Assembly (NCBI RefSeq): GCF_017591435.1
Contig: NC_059286.1
Span: forward strand, 693,501-757,500
Reading direction: 5' to 3'
Length of the DNA: 64,000 bases
DNA from: Portunus trituberculatus
Taxonomy: Eukaryota > Arthropoda > Malacostraca > Decapoda > Portunidae
Position numbers and translations under genes: made by a program. The notes beneath the pieces are model-generated. The model made no database searches. It saw only the letters and a list, made by a program, of their open reading frames with translations, and was not told the DNA's origin. Positions 20,600-32,394 of the stretch are shown here, in pieces (within the stretch, counting starts at the first letter, position 1; every line of letters begins with the position of its first letter).

Positions 20600-23337
20600 T
20601 AGTAGACACCTATTGAAATGATAATTTACTCCTAGCGAGGTCTAATAGCATTAGTTCAGAGGGTGCTGTGAGACTTCCATTAAAGCTAGTTGTGATCTCA
20701 CTCAACATTTCCCTTTGTGTCTCACAACCCAAGGGGACAGTCAAAGCCTGCCCTCTAAAGACAATTCTCCTTCTTCACACAAAACTACATGCACCTACCA
20801 CACACACACCTTTCACTTAAAATTAAAAATTATGAAATGGTGACTCCAAATCCAGCCTCGGAGTCCCCTTCTGGGGGAGGAGACCTCCCTTAACTTTTTT
20901 GTCATTAACTTCTGCAACATTTGCAGTCTTCGATCTAATTTTCAATCTGTAGAACACGACCTCTCCTCTACTAAACCTCATCTTCTTTTCCTCAAACACA
21001 GCTGTCTGAGGCAACTGACAGCAGCCCTTTCTCTGTTCCCTCCTACTTTCTCTATTCTCATTTTCATTCCAAAGCTGTCTATGTGAGCAACGACTTAACT
21101 TGCACTCGTGCCCACGCTCTCAAATCTTCCGAGTTTTTCACTATCTGGCTTACACTCAATAGTCACTCTCTAACTAAATCTATATGTGCTGTCTATCTCT
21201 CCCCTAACTCCTCTAACTATAGTAAATTCTTTGACTATTTAACTCCCAAACTCCTCCAATCACAATTTCATTTCTGTATCTTGTCCTATTTCTCCAATCC
21301 CTCCTAAAGATCCCCCAAGCGGAGGAGCCTCTGGCATTTTGCCTCTGCCAGATGGGGGGACCTGAGGAGGTATTATGCTGATTTTCCCTGGAATGATTAC
21401 TGTTTCCATGTCAGAGACCCATCTCTGTATGCTGAACACATAACGGAGGTGATAGTGTCTGGCATGGAGGTGTATATTCCTCATTCTTTTTCTCAACCTA
21501 AACCTTCTAAATCTTGGTTTAACACAGCCTGTTCTCCTGTTATACTCGTACTATATGATAGAGAGGGTGCCCACAAAAGGAACTTGAGCCTTCCATCTCC
21601 TGAATCTCACGCTCTTTATATTTCTGCCCGGAATCATGTCGTCTGTTCTTCAACTTGCCAAACACTTCTTCAGAAACAGAAAATGTCAAAATCTTTCAAA
21701 CTCTAACTCTCCTCGTGACTTCTGGCATCTGGCCAAAAACATCTCTAATAACTTTACTTCTTCATCTTTCCCTCCTTTATTTCATCCTGATGGCATCACT
21801 GCCATCTCATCTGTCTCTAAAGCTGAACTCTTCACAAACCTTTGCTAAAAACTCTACCTTAGATGATTCTGGGGTTGTCCCTCCCTCTGACTATTTCATG
21901 TCTTCAATCAAAATTCTTCATAATAATGTTTTCTATGCCTTCGCTGGCCTAAATCCTCGGAAGACTTATAAATGGACTTCATAGGGTCCCTCCTATTGTT
22001 CTAAAAAAGTGTGCTTCTGTGCTTGCACCTTGCCTGGCCAAACTCTTTCAACTATGTCTATCAACTCCTACCTTTCCTTCTTGCTAGAAGTTTGCCTACT
22101 TTCACCCTGTTTCTAAAATGGATGACCTTTCTAATCTCTCAAACTACCATCCTATAGCATTGATTTCTTGCTTATCTAAAGTTTTTGAATCTATCCTCAT
22201 TAGGAAGATTCTCAAACATCTGTCACATCATAATCTTCTATCTGACCACCAGTATGGCTTCTGTCAAGGTCGCTTTACTGGTGATCTTCCAGCTTTCCTT
22301 ACTGAGTCTTGGTTATCCTCTTTTAGAGATTTCAGTGAAACTTTTGCTGTCATGTTAGACGTATATAAAATCTTTGATTGAGTCTGGCACAAAGCTTTGA
22401 TTTCAAAACTGCCCTCCTACAGTTTTTATCCTTCTCTCTGCAACTTTATCTCAAGTTTCTTTTCTGACCATTTTCTATTGCAGCCATGGCCGATGGCCAT
22501 TGTTGTTCTCCTTAATCTATTAATAGTGGTATTCCTCAGGGTTCTGTCCTATCATCCACTCTCTATTATTCATTAATTACCTTCTTAACCAAACTTCTTG
22601 TCCTATCCACTCCTACGCTGATGATACCACCGTACATCTTTCCATGTCCTTTCAGAGACGACCAACCCTTCAGGAAGTTAACAGATCATGCAGGGATGCC
22701 ACAGAACGCATGACTTCTGATCATTCTAAGATTTCTGATTGGGGCAGAGAAAACTTAGTGGTGTTCAATGCCTCAAAACTCAATTCCTTCATCTATCAAC
22801 TCGGCACAACCTTCCAGACAACTATGTCCTCTTCTTCAATGACACTCAACTGTCCCCCTCTTCCACACTAAATATCCTCGGTTTGTCCTTTACTCATACC
22901 CTTAACTGGAAATTTCACATCTCATCTCTTGCTAAAACACCTTCTATGAAGTTAGAGTTTCTGAGGTGTCTCTGCAGTTATTCTCACCCCTCCAAATGCT
23001 AACTCTATACATGGGCCTTATCCGTTCTTGAAAGGAGCACTCTCCGCATGTTTGGGAATGTTCCACTCATACAGTTTTATTAGATAGGGTGGAATCAAAA
23101 GCTTTTCATCACATCAACTCCCTTCTTCTGACTGACTGTCTTCAGCCTCTTTTTCACTGCTGGAATGTTGCACCTCTTTCTATCTTTTATCACAATTTTC
23201 ATGCTAACTGCTCTACTGATCTTGCTGACTGCCTGCCTCCCTCCCTCCTGCTGCACAAGGCTTTCTTCTTCCTCTCATCCCTATTGTGTCCAACTCTCTA
23301 ATGCAAGAGTTAACCAGTACTCTCAATCATTCATACC
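20600..23337 (+). mobile_element. Jockey/BS-like LINE copy A, 5' part
   Basis: A plus-strand copy of the LINE family also present at 34136-36515 and 50064-53410. Its 5' UTR from about 20600 resembles that of copy C. Endonuclease remnants read VINFCNICSLRSNFQSVEH; a middle endonuclease stretch is deleted near 21270. RT fragments include FWHLAKNISNNFTSSSFPPL, NYHPIALISCLSKVFESIL, HNLLSDHQYGF and GVPQGSVLS-type and SYADDTT-type blocks in shifted frames. Many stops mark it as old. The coding region is cut at 23337 by a gypsy LTR element and resumes at 27652. Confidence 0.75.
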
Positions 23338-23692
23338 TGTAATAACTTTGTAATTCACTGTAGTTTGTTAGAAATGTAACTACTGGTAATAGTTTGCTTG
23401 TTAGGTGTTATTGTATCTCATTAGCTGGTTTGGTTTTAGTATTCGGGTTTCTAGTTTTAGGCTTGTTAAGTTGGGCTGCAGGTGTGGGAATAGTCAGTCG
23501 AGTTAAAGCAGGCAACCAGACCAGGTGTGTATTTTGTATAATCTGAGTTTACTTGTGCAGTCTGAGTTTACTTGTGTTTTACGTTCTGGTTTGGTATACT
23601 ATCTAAGGCAATGCTTAAACTTGTTTTAGAATACATAGTTTTGTGTTAAGTAAAGCTTACATATGGGCCATGGTGTGTTTTTTTTTTACATA
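23338..23692 (+). repeat. 5' LTR of gypsy element
   Basis: Starts TGTAATAACTTTGTAATTC. Direct copy of 27309-27646, with a short internal duplication (TTGTGCAGTCTGAGTTTACT region) and a T-rich end. The exact 3' boundary is uncertain by a few bases. Confidence 0.85.
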
Positions 23693-23736
23693 ATTTTACT
23701 TAACACAAAACTTGAGCTCATCGACTCACAACTAGG

Positions 23737-24971
23737 ATGGAGCGTCTGCTGCGGCCAGACTGGCTTGACACTGACCCAAGCATTTCATCGGCAGCTCAGG
23801 AGTGGAAGCACTGGAGACAAACGTTTGAGAACTTTCTGGATGCCGTGCCGGGTGAGGATGTGAACAAACTTAGGCTTCTCACTAACTTTGTGTCCCCTTA
23901 AGTGTATGAGGTTATATCTGAGTGCAACACCTACGATAATGCAATTAGTACCCTGCAGTCCTACTATGTGAAACCTGCAAATGAAGTGTTTGCGCGTCAT
24001 TGCCTCGCGACTCGTCAACAACAGAGTGGTGAGACTTTGGATGAGTATCTCAGAGCTCTGAAAGTGTTAGCTAAGGAATGCAATTTCAAAGCAGTAACCG
24101 CACAACAGCACTATGATGAATCTATCAGGGACGCATTTATCAGTGGGCAGTTGTCTTGAGCCGTAAGGCAAGGTTGTTAGAGAACAAAACTCTAGACTTG
24201 GCAGCCATGTTTGATCAGGCGCGAACCCTCGAATCGGCTCACAAAGATTTGGAATCTTATAGTAATGTCCTGTACTCGTGAGTGATAAGTGTGACGTGTG
24301 AAGAAAATCTGGAATCGAAGCCAGAAGCTTCGTTTATGGCTGCCACTAATGCGAAGTGTTTCTTTTGTGGGCTTTCGAAGCATCCACGCGTTAAGTGTCC
24401 TGCACGTGAAGCAAAGTGTTATAAGTGTCAGAAAACTGGCCACTACTCTAAAGTGTGTCGATCCTCAGGTGTTAGTGTTTCGGTTGCCCCCTCTGACCAC
24501 ATTACACTGGCTAGTGTAACGTCAGCTGCCACTCCTGGTGCGTTATCTAAGGCGGTAGTTGAAGTGTCAATAAATGGAAGCAGAACTGATGGACTAATTG
24601 ACAGTGGCAGTTCGGAAAGCTTCATTCACCCAAATTTAGTTAAACGCCATTCCCTTAAAGTGCATAACTCCCACAGTAAAGTGACTATGGCTAGAACGTC
24701 ACTCTCTTCTCAGACGTATGATTTCTATAGAGTAGACATGAAAGTGAATGGTCAAGAGTATGAGAATGTGTGCTTGACGGTATTACCAGAACTATGCTCG
24801 GACATTATTTTGGGTCAAGACTTTCAGAAAAGACATGAAAAAGTTACTTTGTCCTATGGTGGTGACTTGCCTCCTCTAGTTGTTTGCGGATTAAGTGTTA
24901 TAAATGTTGAACCGCCAGAACTGTTCGCGAACTTGACTGCTTACTGTCATCCAATCGCAACAAGGTCCTGA
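23737..24971 (+). pseudogene. Gypsy Gag, zinc knuckles and protease
   Basis: Starts at ATG 23737 (MERLLRPDWLDTDPS). A TAA at 23899 and shifts near 24157 and 24280 break it. Gag features include EVFARHCLATRQQQSGETLD, typical of the capsid region of this lineage. Two zinc knuckles of the form C-x2-C-x4-H-x4-C lie at about 24357-24460 (CFFCGLSKHPRVKC and CYKCQKTGHYSKVC). The protease active site reads DGLIDSGSSESFIH near 24588-24630, a DSG variant, followed by DIILGQDF. The frame stops at 24969. Confidence 0.8.
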
Positions 24972-25019
24972 CGTTACTCCGCTGAAGACCGTGCTTTTAT
25001 AGATAAAGAAATAAAAAGG

Positions 25020-26170
25020 ATGTTAAGGGCATCATTGAACATAATAATTCCCCTTGGCGTGCCCAAGTGGTCATTATCAAGAGTGAATCTCGCATGAAAC
25101 GCTTGGTGGTTGATTATTCAGAAACAGTTAACAAGTTCACGCTCCTTGATGGTTACCCTTTGCCTCGTATTGATGACACGGTAAACAAGATAGCTCAGTA
25201 CCGTGTTTTCAGCACTATTGATCTCCGCAGTGCCTACCATCAAGTGCCTATTAAGGATACAGACAGGCCATATACTGCCTTCGAAGTGAGTTCCGTTTGG
25301 TGTTACAAACAGAGTGGCATGTTTTCAAAGACTAATAGATTCTATCATCAAGGAAGAGGTCTTGTTGATACATTTGCACATTTAGATGACGTAACAATTT
25401 GTGGAATGTCTCAAGAAGAACACAACAGTAATCTTAAAAGATTCTTTCAAGCCGCCAAGAAGAGAAATATAGTTTACAACTCAACTCAACTAGGCGCCTC
25501 AGTATCCTGTGATATGTGGTGGAGGAAGGAGAGATTCGCCCTGACCCAGATCAACTGAAGCCGCTTCGAGACTTGCCTCTACCAGAGGACATGAAGTCAC
25601 TTCGCCGAACTCTTGGACTTTTTGCATATTATTCGCAGTGGATATATGCCTACTCAAGCAAAATTTGCCCGTTGAGTGCTACCACCACCTTCCCTATGAC
25701 AGAAGAGGCGAAGGAAGCATTCTATCAGCTGAAAAGGGATATTGAATCATTGTGGTAAAGGCGATTGACGAGACTGCATCTTTTGAAGTTGAAACTGATT
25801 CTTCCAACACCACTATAGCAGCAGTTCTAACTCAAGCTGTGCGTCTGGTGGCCTTCTTTTCCGGAACTCTGCATGGATCTGAGAGACACAGTCCGGCTGT
25901 AGAAAAGGAGGCCCAAGCAATCATCGAAGCTGTCTGTCACTGGCGCCACTATTTGTCGGGTAAGCATCTCACTATTAAAACTGACCAATGTTCGGTGAAG
26001 TTTATGTTTGATAAACAACACAAAAACAAGATCAAGGATGACAAGATACTAAGATGGAGGATGGAATTGTCATGTTATGATTTTGACATTGTCTATAGAC
26101 CAGGGAGAGACAATATTCCTTCTGACGCATTTTCTAGATCTTATTGTGGAGTGACAATCAAAGATCTCCC
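25020..26170 (+). pseudogene. Gypsy RT and RNase H fragments
   Basis: RT fingers read VVIIKSESRMKRLVVDYSE and VFSTIDLRSAYHQVPI, then a shift near 25280 disturbs the palm; the active site appears as FAHLDDVTIC, where family members usually have YLDD. The connection region reads LRRTLGLFAYYSQWI, and the frame shifts again near 25755. RNase H gives FEVETDSSNTTIAAVL, SPAVEKEAQAIIEAV and TIKTDQCSVKFMFD. It ends with YRPGRDNIPSDAFSR, the usual RNase H/integrase boundary. Confidence 0.8.
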
Positions 26171-26179
26171 TTCACGATG

Positions 26180-27280
26180 CCTTGTGCCATCCAGGTGTTA
26201 CTCACTTGCTACATTTCATCAAGTCTAAGAATCTACCTTATTCTGTTGAGGATGTTAAACAAGTAGTCGGTTCATGTAAGATATGTGCTGAATGTAAACC
26301 ACAATTTCACCAACCGGTTAAAGCTAACCTAATAAAGGCTACTCAGTCGTTTGAAAGATTAAACTTGGACTTCAAAGGACCCCTCCCAAGCACTGATAAG
26401 AACCCTTATTTTCTAAATGTTGTGGACGAGTTCTCTAGATTTCCTTTTGTATTCCCTTGCCCTAACATGACAGCGTCAACGATCATTAATTGCCTCTCAA
26501 ATTTATTCTCTGTTTTTGGTATGCTGGCATATATACACTCAGACAGAGGGACATCATTCATGAGCAAGGAACTCCAAGATTTCCTCACACATAAAGGGAT
26601 CGCGTGCAGCAGAACAACTAGCTATAATCCTCAAGGGAATGGACAGGCGGAGCACTTTAATTGAACTATTTGGAAGGCCATCACTGCTAGTCTGAAGAGT
26701 CATGGCCTACCAACTCAGAACTGGCAATATGTTCTTCCTGATGCCGTTCATTCTGTCCGTTCTTTGCTGAATACATCTACAAATGCCACACTGCATGAAA
26801 GACTCTTTAGTTATAATTGTCGTTCATCTACAGGAACCACTGTTCCATCTTGGTTATGTCACCCAGGGCCTGTGTTGCTGAAGCGCCATGTTCGAGTGAG
26901 CAACCCTTGGTTGATGAAGTGGAACTCCTCCAATCTAATACTCACTACGCTCACATTCGGTACCCGGACGGAAAGGAGGATACTGTGTCTACTCGGCATT
27001 TGCCCCCAATTGGTAGTGAGCATCCGACGCAGGTTCACACCCCTGCTGGGAGTACGCATCCGCCACAGATTCACACCCCAGCTAGTTGTGAGCATCTGGT
27101 ACAGTTTCAGGATACAACAGCCACAGTCCCCGGATCAAGTGGTCCTGAAGCAGTTGTAGTAAATGAGGATTCCATCACAGAACCTTCAAACTCCGGTCAA
27201 CATCAGGGGTCGGAGGGTAATCTGATTCTGAGGAGATCTGAGTGCAGCAGGTGTCCTCCGACTCGTTTTGAGGCTTCTTA
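26180..27280 (+). pseudogene. Gypsy integrase and tail
   Basis: An HHCC zinc-binding segment (HPGVTHLLHF ... CKICAEC) precedes the catalytic core. The first Asp is in LNLDFKGPLP, the second in YIHSDRGTSFMS, and the Glu in GNGQAEHFN. A stop follows immediately at 26662. Beyond it, degraded sequence in shifted frames ends with a repeated segment around 26990-27090 in which IGSEHPTQVHTPAGSTHPPQ is one version of the unit. Confidence 0.78.
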
Positions 27281-27308
27281 GTTGTACAAAATTTTGGAAG
27301 AGGGAGAA

Positions 27309-27646
27309 TGTAATAACTTTGTAATTCACTGTAGTTTGTTAGAAATGTAACTACAGGTAATAGTTTGCTTGTTAGGTGTTATTTTATCTCATTAGCTGGT
27401 TTGGTTTTAGTATTCGGGTTTCTAGTTTTAGCTTGTTAAGTTTTCGTCTGGGCTGCAGGTGTGGGAATAGTCAGTCGAGTTAAAGCAGGCAACCAGACAA
27501 GGTGTGTATTTTGTACAGTCTGAGTTTACTTGTGTTTTATGTTCTGGTTTGTTATACTATTTAAGGCTTAAACTTGTTTCAGAATACATAGTTTTGTATT
27601 AAGTAAAGCTTACATATGGGCCATGGTGTGTTTTATTTTCACATCA
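27309..27646 (+). repeat. 3' LTR of gypsy element
   Basis: 338-bp direct copy of the 5' LTR, preceded by a polypurine tract and followed by ATACC. Ends TTTTCACATCA. Confidence 0.88.
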
Positions 27647-27651
27647 ATACC

Positions 27652-27890
27652 TTTCAATGGTAAACTCTGGAACTCCCTGCCTGCTTCTGTATTTCCATCT
27701 TCCCACAACATGACTTCTTTTAAGAGAGAGGTTTCAAGACATTTGTCCCTATCTCTTGGTTAGTTCCTTTAAAATCTTTTAGGGAATCTGCAGTTTCTGT
27801 GGGCCCTTTTTTTTTTTTTTTTTGTTGCCCTTGGCAGATCTCCCTCTTGCATAGGAGAAAAGAAAAAAAAAAAAAAAAATAAATAAATAA

Positions 27891-27895
<5 letters not shown>
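27652..27895 (+). mobile_element. Jockey/BS-like LINE copy A, 3' end
   Basis: Continues copy A after the gypsy element. Joining the flanks through one ATACC gives HSFIPFNGKLWNSLPASVF, matching the C-terminus in copies B and C, then SFKREVSRHLS and a stop. The 3' UTR contains TTGCCCTTGGCAG, also present (complemented) beside the 3' ends of copies B and C, and finishes in a poly(A) run at about 27862-27880. Confidence 0.75.

Positions 27896-27975
<80 letters not shown>
27807..27975. repeat. Poly(T), poly(A) and (AT)n tract
   Basis: Poly(T) at about 27807-27823, poly(A) at 27862-27880, AAAT units to 27895 and about 40 AT units to 27975. The poly(A) is the probable tail of LINE copy A, and the AT array likely grew from it. 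Confidence 0.85.
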
Positions 27976-27976
<1 letters not shown>

Positions 27977-28015
27977 CTTAAACATGTTGTCTGAGTATCA
28001 CTCGTGAAACTGACC

Positions 28016-28230
28016 ACAACTGTGTGTGTTTACCTAGTTGTGAGATACAGGAAAAGAGCCACACTAGGCTCATGCTGTCCTGCTTCCCGATCTGTTTCTA
28101 TTAAAATTTTATTTAAATTTATGTATGGTCTTTGTACGTGCTCCATTTCATCACAAAGTTTGTTCCATGCTGCTATACATCTATGAGGAAAGCTGTATTT
28201 CTTTATGTCTCTTCTGCAATCACTCATTTA
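28016..28230 (-). mobile_element. 3' end fragment of CR1/L2-like LINE
   Basis: The minus strand reads CRRDIKKYSFPHRCIAAWNK, matching the C-terminus of copies D and E (DVKKYSFPQRCVEVWN in copy E). The plus-strand TTTACCTAGTTGT at its left edge matches the 3' tail of copy E. Only the last 200 bases are present, as expected for strongly 5'-truncated insertions. Confidence 0.65.
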
Positions 28231-28440
28231 AGTTTCCCTCCATGTCCATGTCATTATAATCATAATCTAATCATAATCATGCAGAAAAAGAAGAAATAAT
28301 CATAATAAAAAACAGCAAAACTCAAGTAAGCATATCAAATCATAATCAGAAAAATGAAAAAAAGAAGTAATCATAATTTAATCATAATCATATCAAATCC
28401 TAATAATTTTTCATAATCATGTCCATGTCTGATCATGAGT
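28231..28440. repeat. Imperfect ATAATC-rich tandem repeat
   Basis: Irregular units built from ATAATCATAATC, with interspersed AAGAAGTAATC. Non-coding. Confidence 0.7.
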
Positions 28441-30175
28441 GTATGAGTGGCTAACGTGTAAAAGAAAACAGCTAAGGATCAAACCACTGGCCAGTACTCA
28501 AGATAATATGCATTTAAATTGTCACTAATGAGACCAAAGCAAAAACCAAGCAAAAAGCAAGGCTAGAATGAATTTTCAGTGATGAATTGATTTTTGTAAA
28601 ACAGTGTAAAACTCACCAAAAAACTTTCTTTTGTTTGTCCCTGGAGTCAAGAGTTTCTTCTGATAAGTCTTGCTCTCCCACACAGGACCATCTGATCCCA
28701 TCTCGTCTTCCTTGCTAACACAAGTGTCACTGCTCTGGATTTCAATGCAAGGTATACAACATATGAAAGAAAAATAATACTGTCATTTTGGTTTTCCTGA
28801 TGATTTTACTTAATGATTATCTATTCATGAAGCCATGGAATTCATCCGGTTTCCATTGTATGTCCTGCATACATTCTGAATGGTCAAGCATAATGATGTG
28901 ATAATGATTTTTTTCTCCAACTGGCAGGGGATAACCAAACCACTCATTAAGAAGTCAGTTTGGTTAATAATGCTAATGGGCAAAAGTAGATAGAACTTTT
29001 TCATTAGGAGTTTAGAAGTCATCTTGCATTAAGCTAGGATAATTAAATCACCACAGGCATTAGGGTGGTAAAATCTTCATAAGGAGATTAATTTGTTTAG
29101 ATTTATGATCCTGTTTAGGTTCATATCTGTTAAGTGCCACTGAGTAAAATTATGTCCATCACAAATGAGAGGCAGGACAGGCAGAGCAAAATCTCATGCT
29201 TGAATAATCAGAATTTGTACCAAACAAATAAGCAGAGACTAGGCACAATCTGAATCTTGCCAGAAGAATATAAAAGACCACTGCTTTCTTGGAAGAGATA
29301 GAAAAAAAGAATCGTGTGGCCATTATTCTTATTACATAAGTAAATAGATAAAGCAACACTTCAATATACCCTATGCCAAACATAGTCATTCGTATCAAGT
29401 CTAGATGGCAAATTAAAAGCTACATTTAGATTATCCTTATTTGGGTAGGGCATGGTGCATAACTACATGTCATTATGGTTAATCTGCAGAATTAGGTCTT
29501 GTACCCTATGCACACCACACTTAAAGTTTATGTAGCATTCTTACTATGTTATAAGTCTGTGAATTTTGATATGTGGAAGGACTGTGTTCACTCAGGGCAG
29601 TGCTTTGAAACTTGAATTGACTCAAACTAAAAGTTACTTTGTCAGATTTTTTATATTTTTTTATATGATTATATGCTTCTTATACTATAAGAGCATATGA
29701 CACTGTTAAATATACATCTTGCTTAGATAAGCAATTACTGTTTCTCAATCACAGTTACAATTTCTTTGCCCATTCATCCTTGGGTGCATGCAGCATGAGC
29801 CAGTCAGACCTATCATGGAAAACTGCTGCTCTGATTGTAATCTTGGCTTGCTGGACTTTTCACTCTTCCACCTCTTACACTTCTGGTACATGTGTGTTAA
29901 TACATAAAATAACTATTCACATAACCTATATCAATTTATTAGATTTGTAACTGATTGGGAATTGGAAAGACAAGAGATGGAGACCCATCACTAGGTTAGG
30001 TTAGGATAGATTAAGTTAGATTTGGGGTTTGGTTTAGTTAGGTTAGATTTCATAAGTATTTTTGTGAATTCTAGGTTTTTTTTCCACTTTACCCAATTGA
30101 GGCCTATTATATCTTTTTTGAAATTGCAAAATTTGATCTATTTTGGCATTCCCTAGTCCTCAGGAAAACCCCACT
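28441..30175. other. No gene recognised
   Basis: AT-rich sequence without recognisable coding or terminal-repeat structure. It includes a short stretch with GTTAGG units near 29993-30010. Open frames are short and show no known motif. Confidence 0.5.
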
Positions 30176-30204
30176 TTTCCAACAGGTCGCTAAGCTTGTT
30201 GGTG

Positions 30205-30275
30205 TTGAGGAGCGGGGTGGTGCACGGCCCCCTGAAGAGAGGGCCACACCCATGGGGGGGACAGTGGGGTGGCGC
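30205..30275 (+). repeat. GC-rich dispersed repeat motif, copy 1
   Basis: Contains CACGGCCCCCTGAAGAGA followed by a G-rich stretch. The same 18-base core occurs inverted at about 31420-31450. Probably part of a dispersed element. Confidence 0.45.
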
Positions 30276-30528
30276 GTCAGGTCAAGTAGGTAAGTAGTAG
30301 TGATGAAAAAGGCAGCTGTAGAGAGAGGTCATGGTCTGTCGGCACTGCGCTCAGTGAATGTTAAGGCAGAAAACAAGCTTCAGGATATTATTGCTGTGAA
30401 CTTTTTAGGTGCTTACAATGCCATACATGTGTTGTGTTCCAAAGTGCAATGGAAATTATCCAAACAGTCCAAAAGTGAGTGTCTTTTCCTTCCCACAACA
30501 CAATGAAGAATTAAAGAAATGGGTGCGG

Positions 30529-30816
30529 GCCATAAGATGGCAGAACTTCATTCTGCTGTGCTTACAAAGCACAGCAGAGTAAGTAACTGTTTTAATTTTC
30601 TTCTCTGTATTCTAGTATTTCCTCTGCTTTCTATATATTTCTATATATTTCTTCTATGTTTTCTATGGGGAAAACTGTCTTCTTTCTCTATCTCCAAAGG
30701 GGAAAACTGTATTTCTTCTCTGTCTTCTATGAGTAACACTGTATTTCTTCTCTGTCTTCTATGAGTAACACTGTATTTCTTCTCTATATTCTATGGGGGA
30801 AACTAGATTTCTTCTA

Positions 30817-30884
<68 letters not shown>

Positions 30885-31132
30885 TAGAAAAATCTAGTTT
30901 CCCCCATAGAATATAGAGAAGAAATACAGTGTTACTCATAGAAGACAGAGAAGAAATACAGTTTTCCCCATTGGAGATAGAGAAAGAAGACAGTTTTCCC
31001 CATAGAAAACATAGAAGAAATACATAGAAATATATAGAAAACAGAGGAAATACTAGAATACAGAGAAGAAAACTAAAACAGTTACTTACTCTGCTGTGCT
31101 TTGTAGGAATTAAGTCCTGCCGTCTTATGGCC
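30529..31132. repeat. Large palindrome centred on (TA)n
   Basis: Left arm 30529-30817 and right arm 30884-31132 are near-identical inverted copies separated by a TA array (30818-30883). The left arm is about 40 bases longer because one 32-base unit ending ATGAGTAACACTGT is duplicated there. The outer ends read GCCATAAG and CTTATGGC. No protein is encoded. A foldback element or hairpin-forming repeat is likely. Confidence 0.85.
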
Positions 31133-31156
31133 TGCAGTTGTATTATTATTATTATC

Positions 31157-31191
<35 letters not shown>

Positions 31192-31727
31192 TCTTTTATG
31201 CAGTTGTGTGTGTAAGCAACTATTAGTACAAAAAAATTTTCTTGCACCTACAGTATTATTCTCTAAATATATAATTAGATAAATAAAATGGCAACAAAGA
31301 CAGAGCGTATGGGGGGAGGACGAGAAAGGAAAGGAATTCAAGGTCGGACCTCACACACCCACTTAGGCCTTTACCGCGAGCTAGTGTCCCTACCTTCTTT
31401 TTTTACGTCGTCTACCCCCACTGGAGCGGCCGTCTCTTCAGGGGGCCGTGGGTGGTAGCGAAAGGGAAGGCCTTATTCTGCAGTTTTACTGTCACTATTC
31501 TACAAAGGTTACTAAGTAGCAGCACCAATATATTGTTAATTGAATTATGAAAATTCCATTTTTGAACACTCTGTTATAACCTTGCTAATATAATCACAAA
31601 TACCTTATTATCAAGGCATCAAGGTTAACAGCAGGTGACAAGCCCCGCCTCCCTTCCATTTGTTGTCCATCTCCAGCGTTCTCCCGTAAAACAGGCTGAG
31701 ATTAAAGTCCCTTCAACACATGTACAC
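31133..31727. other. Upstream flank of Rab gene, no gene
   Basis: Contains a TTA-rich and (GA)n stretch (about 31139-31188) and the GC-rich motif noted at 31380-31450. No coding sequence is recognised. Confidence 0.4.
31380..31450 (-). repeat. GC-rich dispersed repeat motif, copy 2
   Basis: On the minus strand it reads CACGGCCCCCTGAAGAGA, then a divergent G-rich stretch, as at 30218. The two copies flank the 30529-31132 palindrome in opposite orientation. Confidence 0.45.
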
Positions 31728-31735
31728 TATATAAG
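31728..31735 (+). promoter_or_regulatory. Candidate TATA box upstream of Rab gene
   Basis: TATATAAG lies about 580 bases upstream of the Rab start codon, followed about 29-42 bases later by CA and TCAGC-like initiator candidates (31757, 31770). A TATA plus initiator is plausible for an arthropod core promoter. The long distance to the ATG would require a long or spliced leader. Evidence is sequence pattern only. Confidence 0.3.
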
Positions 31736-32309
31736 ATAAACGTGTACTCGAGTAGCAAGAGAAGCAGTCAGCAGTCAAACGCAAACTTTTAATCTAATCA
31801 TTGTTTTCACGGTACCTCGCTACCTCCCCCTCCCGCCCGCCAAGACGCAGGTAGAACAGGTGACTTCCCGTAAACAAAGACTCGTCTCGCCTCCTCACTC
31901 TGACGTCAACTTCGACGTAATGATAATGTCAGGATCAGTTTCATTGAATTTTTTTTTATTAACCTTAAAACTTGTCATGATTAGTTTTTGTTGTAAAATA
32001 TTATTCAAACGATGTATTGATAACCGAGATCTTAACTACTTGAGAGGGGGATTAAATTGCATACATGGGTGTCACTCACCGAGGTAAAATCTTACTATCT
32101 TACTATAGGGTGTAAATGGTATTAATGACAAACAGTAGGAAGCTTGAATACAAAAGAAAGATAGCAAACAAACAAACAAACAAAAAAGGCTAAATAATGA
32201 TGCGTACACTACAGTAGCCAGGGGATGGAGTTGGGATGCAGACAAATGCTCCTCACATGACTGGACTTCCAGGAACTTGCTGTGGCTGCCGCGCTACTTC
32301 GCTTCCAGG

Positions 32310-32394
32310 ATGACTGCTGTCGCCCCCCTGGAACACAGCACAGTGCCCAGGGAGTTACAGTTTAAGGTGCTGGTCATCGGGGAGTTCGGCGTGG
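32310..32394 (+). CDS. Rab32: Rab32-like exon 1
   Basis: Encodes the N-terminus and P-loop up to GEFGVG; donor GTAAGT at 32395. Phase 1 break inside a glycine codon. Confidence 0.85.

Larger units (their letters stand above)
23338..27646 (+). mobile_element. Complete Ty3/gypsy LTR retrotransposon
   Basis: A 4.3-kb element with two LTRs, flanked by the 5-bp duplication ATACC (23333-23337 and 27647-27651). LTRs begin TGTAATAACT; the right one ends in CA. A purine-rich tract (AAGAGGGAGAA) precedes the 3' LTR. The order is Gag, zinc knuckles, protease, RT, RNase H, integrase, the standard gypsy order. The frames are broken and parts of RT are missing, so it is inactive. It is inserted in LINE copy A. 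Confidence 0.9.

Noticed and set aside
29990..30060. TTAGG-like repeats resembling arthropod telomere sequence
   Set aside because: Only two or three imperfect units; far too short to call an interstitial telomere array.
30300..30506. 68-aa open frame that looks compositionally coding
   Set aside because: No motif recognised, no supporting splice context; listed only as unassigned sequence.
31860..32087. 75-aa open frame upstream of Rab exon 1
   Set aside because: No similarity recognised; it would be an upstream open frame at most.
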